From assembly GCA_905215465.1 (NCBI GenBank), contig CAJMPT010000034.1:1-18683 (forward strand): 18,683 nucleotides of DNA, given 5' to 3'. This DNA is from an uncultured bacterium (GTDB taxonomy: Bacteria > Actinomycetota > Coriobacteriia > Coriobacteriales > Atopobiaceae). Of this stretch, positions 16,508 to 18,683 are shown in pieces. The notes beneath the pieces are model-generated. The model did no database searches. It was not told the DNA's origin and worked only from the letters and a program-made list of their open reading frames with translations. Position 1 is the first letter of the stretch. Each line of letters starts with the position of its first letter. Made by a program: the position numbers and the translations under genes.

Positions 16508-17230
16508 CTACTCCAATCCGGGGTGGGCCTGACGCAGCTCGTCCCTGAGCTCGAAGACGCGGCCCATGCCGACCTCCTCCATCTTGGCCACCTGCTCGCG
16601 GCGCTTGGGCGCGTCGATCTCTGCCCACTCCACGGGACGGCCGGCCCTGAGCCAGACGCGGGAGCGGAAGCGCAGGTTGCGGGCGCCGATGACGGCAACC
16701 GGCTGGACGGGCGCCTTGGCCATCTGGGCCATGAGCGCGTAGCCGCCGTGGACCTCCGCGTCCGCGTCGTCCTTGACGCGGGTGCCTTCGGGGTAGATGA
16801 GCACGCACTCGCCGCGCTGCAGCATCGCGCGGGCGCGACGGATCAGCTTCATGTCGGCGGTTCCGCGCGAGACCGGAAAGCCGCCCACGCGAGAGAAGAG
16901 CCAGGTGGCGATGCCGATCTTATCGAACTCGCTCTTGTAGACGATGCGCGTGTGGATGCCGGCGCGCCACAGCGTGACCACCATGATGACCGGCTCGACC
17001 ATGGACTCGTGGTTCTGGATGATCACGCGGCCGCGGGCGTCCTTGGTCAGCAGCTCCGCCTCCTCGATCTTCCAGGGCCACACGAGCTTGGTGAAGGCCC
17101 AGCAGGCCGCCACCACGATGCTCATGAGCACACGGGCCGTCCAGGGAAAGTCCGCCATGGCGTGGTCGTAGTAGTCCTCGTAGGAGTTGCCCGCAAAGGC
17201 GCGCATCTTGGTGCTCTTCTGGTCAGACAT
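16508..17230 (-). CDS. plsC: 1-acyl-sn-glycerol-3-phosphate acyltransferase family protein, HX4E variant
   Basis: A 240-aa PlsC-like acyltransferase, expected to make phosphatidate from lysophosphatidate. A hydrophobic segment at about 32-51 suggests membrane anchoring. Motif I reads NHESMVEP (73-80), so the catalytic dyad is H74-x4-E79 instead of the usual HX4D. Motif II FPVSRG (118-123), motif III YPEGT (146-150) and a VQPVAVIG-type motif IV are present. The codon at the variant position is GAG. The ATG lies behind AGGAGG, which overlaps the cmk stop region. Lying between cmk and ispH supports a lipid role; the variant could alter acyl-acceptor use or rate. Confidence 0.88.
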   Translation of the reverse strand: MSDQKSTKMRAFAGNSYEDYYDHAMADFPWTARVLMSIVVAACWAFTKLVWPWKIEEAELLTKDARGRVIIQNHESMVEPVIMVVTLWRAGIHTRIVYKSEFDKIGIATWLFSRVGGFPVSRGTADMKLIRRARAMLQRGECVLIYPEGTRVKDDADAEVHGGYALMAQMAKAPVQPVAVIGARNLRFRSRVWLRAGRPVEWAEIDAPKRREQVAKMEEVGMGRVFELRDELRQAHPGLE

Positions 17231-17238
17231 TGGGCCTC

Positions 17239-17940
17239 CTAGGCGTTCGCGCGGGCGAGAAGGGCCGGAGAGAGGGACGCGATCTTCCGGATGACGTCCT
17301 CGAAGCCCATGTCGGAGGAGTCAACGATGACGGCATCCTCTGCCGGGCGCAGGGGCGAGGTGGCGCGGGAGGAGTCGTAGTCGTCGCGGCGCTTGAGGTC
17401 CGCCAGGATGCGGCGCTCCTCCTCGGGGTCGGCCGTGGCCGCGCTGTCCTGGGCGAGGTTGCCGCCGCTGCGTTGCACGGCGCGGCGGCGGGCGCGGGCC
17501 TCCGGGCTTGCGGTGAGGAAGACCTTGACGTCTGCCGCGGGGAAGACCACGGTGCCGATGTCGCGGCCCTCGGCCACCACGTCGCCCCTCTCCCCCACCT
17601 TGCGCTGGAGGGCCACCATGACCTCGCGCACGGCCGGGTTGGCCGAGACCGGCGAGACGGCAAGCTCCACCTTGGGCGTGCGAATCTCCGCCGTGACGTC
17701 GCGCCCGTTGGCGATGACGGTCTGCCCGGCCTCGGAGGTGCCGAACTCGATGACTGTCTCGCGGGCGACCTCCGCCACGGCCGCGCTATCCTCCGGGTCA
17801 ACGCCCAGGCGAAGGCACTCGGCCGCCACCGAGCGGTACATGGCCCCCGTGTCCAGGAAGGTGAGGCCAAAGCGGTCGGCGATGGCGTGTGCGATGGAGG
17901 ACTTGCCGGACCCGGACGGCCCGTCGATGGCTACGATCAT
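17239..17940 (-). CDS. cmk: Cytidylate kinase
   Basis: A 233-aa P-loop kinase phosphorylating CMP and dCMP, which recycles the CMP released during CDP-diacylglycerol-dependent lipid synthesis. GPSGSGKSS at 7-15 is the phosphate loop, LDTGAMYR at 29-36 and VAEGRDIGTVVFP in the middle are hallmarks, and a lid-like RRDDYDSSRATSPL segment follows. The frame is open to 17991, but ATG 17940 begins directly with MIVAIDGPSG and has GGAAAGG 7 nt upstream. A 60-nt gap separates it from rluB, holding only a 5-bp GC hairpin at 17972-17986. Confidence 0.95.
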   Translation of the reverse strand: MIVAIDGPSGSGKSSIAHAIADRFGLTFLDTGAMYRSVAAECLRLGVDPEDSAAVAEVARETVIEFGTSEAGQTVIANGRDVTAEIRTPKVELAVSPVSANPAVREVMVALQRKVGERGDVVAEGRDIGTVVFPAADVKVFLTASPEARARRRAVQRSGGNLAQDSAATADPEEERRILADLKRRDDYDSSRATSPLRPAEDAVIVDSSDMGFEDVIRKIASLSPALLARANA

Positions 17941-18000
17941 GTGTGTGCCTTTCCAAGCGTTGTGGGGCTGGGGCCGAGTCGCGGCCGCCAACGCCCGCCG

Positions 18001-18683
18001 TTACCTGTTGCAAAGCGCCTCAAGGGAGCTTACCTCGTCTTCGTTGAGCTCTCGCCAATTGCCCTCCGTGACGCCGATGAGCGTGAGGGGGCCAAAGGCA
18101 TCGCGATGCAGGCGCAGCACGCGGTGTCCCACGGCCATGAGCATCTTCTTGACCTGGTGCTTCTTCCCCTCGTGGATGGTGAGGCCAACCACGGAGTTGG
18201 GGTTTCCCCCTCCGTCCACGCCGGCGCCATTTGGCGCCACCACGGAGAAGAGCGGGTCTCTCTCGTCGAGGATCTCCGCCTTGGCCGGGGCGGCCAGACC
18301 CTCCTCAAGCATCACGCCGCGGCGAAGCTCATCGAGCTCCCGCTTGGTGGGTACGCCGCGGACCAGCGCCACGTAGTGCTTGTCCACGTGTCGGGAGGGG
18401 TGCAGCAGCTCCTGGCCCAGGTTGCCGTTGGTGGTGAAGAGCAGAAGGCCCGTGGTGTCAGTGTCAAGGCGCCCCACCGGGAAGAGCCCGGGGAACTCCC
18501 GGGACGGCACGAGCTCGGCCACCGTGGGGCGTCCCTGGGGGTCGCTCATGGTGGTGATGTAGCCCTGCGGCTTGTAGAGCATGACGTAGCGGCTGCGCTC
18601 CATGATGGAGCAGGGCCTGCCGTCCACGGTGACAACGTCAACGTTGGGGTCCACCTTGCTGCCGAGCTCGGTCACCACAACGC
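18001..18683 (-). CDS. rluB: RluB/RsuA-family pseudouridine synthase (partial)
   Basis: About 226 residues of a pseudouridine synthase are visible; the N-terminus, including most of the S4 RNA-binding domain, lies beyond the right edge. The visible start (VVVTELGSKVDPNVDVVTVDG) is the end of an S4 domain. The catalytic aspartate is in GRLDTDTTGLLLFT. YKPQGYITT and the HEGKKHQVKKML segments are also characteristic. The enzyme modifies a uridine in rRNA, probably the large subunit helix 89 region as in RluB, though RsuA-type 16S modification cannot be excluded. It ends in TAA, the only such stop seen here. Being upstream of cmk fits the conserved rluB-cmk-plsC order. Confidence 0.92.
   Translation of the reverse strand, partial: VVVTELGSKVDPNVDVVTVDGRPCSIMERSRYVMLYKPQGYITTMSDPQGRPTVAELVPSREFPGLFPVGRLDTDTTGLLLFTTNGNLGQELLHPSRHVDKHYVALVRGVPTKRELDELRRGVMLEEGLAAPAKAEILDERDPLFSVVAPNGAGVDGGGNPNSVVGLTIHEGKKHQVKKMLMAVGHRVLRLHRDAFGPLTLIGVTEGNWRELNEDEVSSLEALCNR

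Noticed and set aside
14234..17242. 1002-codon plus-strand open frame
   Set aside because: It is antisense to five well-supported genes (plsC, ispH, DUF512 and the der leader region) and is a shadow of strong GC3 bias, with His/Gly/Ala/Val-rich translation and no domain.

Overview
This window looks like a piece of chromosome from a high-GC Coriobacteriia-type actinobacterium (Olsenella/Atopobium-like). That placement is an inference from roughly two-thirds GC, GC-rich third codon positions, frequent GTG starts and the gene order, not from a marker gene. Every confident gene lies on the minus strand, so transcription runs from right to left, and the annotation is easiest to read from the right-hand end.

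From about 18683 down to 4559 there is a long, tightly packed housekeeping array: rluB (cut by the right edge), cmk, plsC, ispH, a PDZ/radical-SAM/DUF512 protein, der, plsY, gpsA, rpe, a cysteine desulfurase, a coiled-coil zinc-ribbon protein, coaBC, nfo and a Uup-like ABC-F ATPase. Most junctions are overlaps of 1 nt or gaps under 10 nt. The larger gaps are before cmk (60 nt), before der (84 nt, with a weak promoter candidate) and between the desulfurase and the zinc-ribbon gene (63 nt). The array ends in a strong stem-loop at 4493-4523. The genes link phospholipid precursor supply (gpsA makes sn-glycerol-3-phosphate, plsY and plsC acylate it to phosphatidate, and cmk feeds the CTP pool) with isoprenoid, CoA and Fe-S/sulfur metabolism, ribosome maturation (der, rluB, ABC-F) and DNA repair (nfo).

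From 4401 down to 1302 there is a three-gene overlapping operon: a GlpA/LhgO-like FAD oxidoreductase with a C-terminal BFD-like [2Fe-2S] domain, an FAD/NAD(P) oxidoreductase, and a small cysteine-rich DUF1667 protein. This looks like an electron-transferring dehydrogenase for glycerol-3-phosphate or a related hydroxy acid. No glycerol kinase or transporter is present. A separate radical-SAM gene (466-1242) follows, with its own promoter-like sequence and a 12-bp palindrome at the predicted transcription start.

The leftmost 465 bases fall to about 50% GC and contain no confidently recognisable gene. A minus-strand frame of 148 codons runs off the left edge without a stop and may be the N-terminal part of a foreign or decayed gene. 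I did not find a clear novel defence or mobile system, CRISPR array, tRNA or rRNA. The most unusual signals are a strong preference for TAG stop codons (13 of 18), a PlsC with Glu in place of the usual HX4D aspartate, a zinc ribbon lacking one cysteine ligand, and the low-GC left margin.
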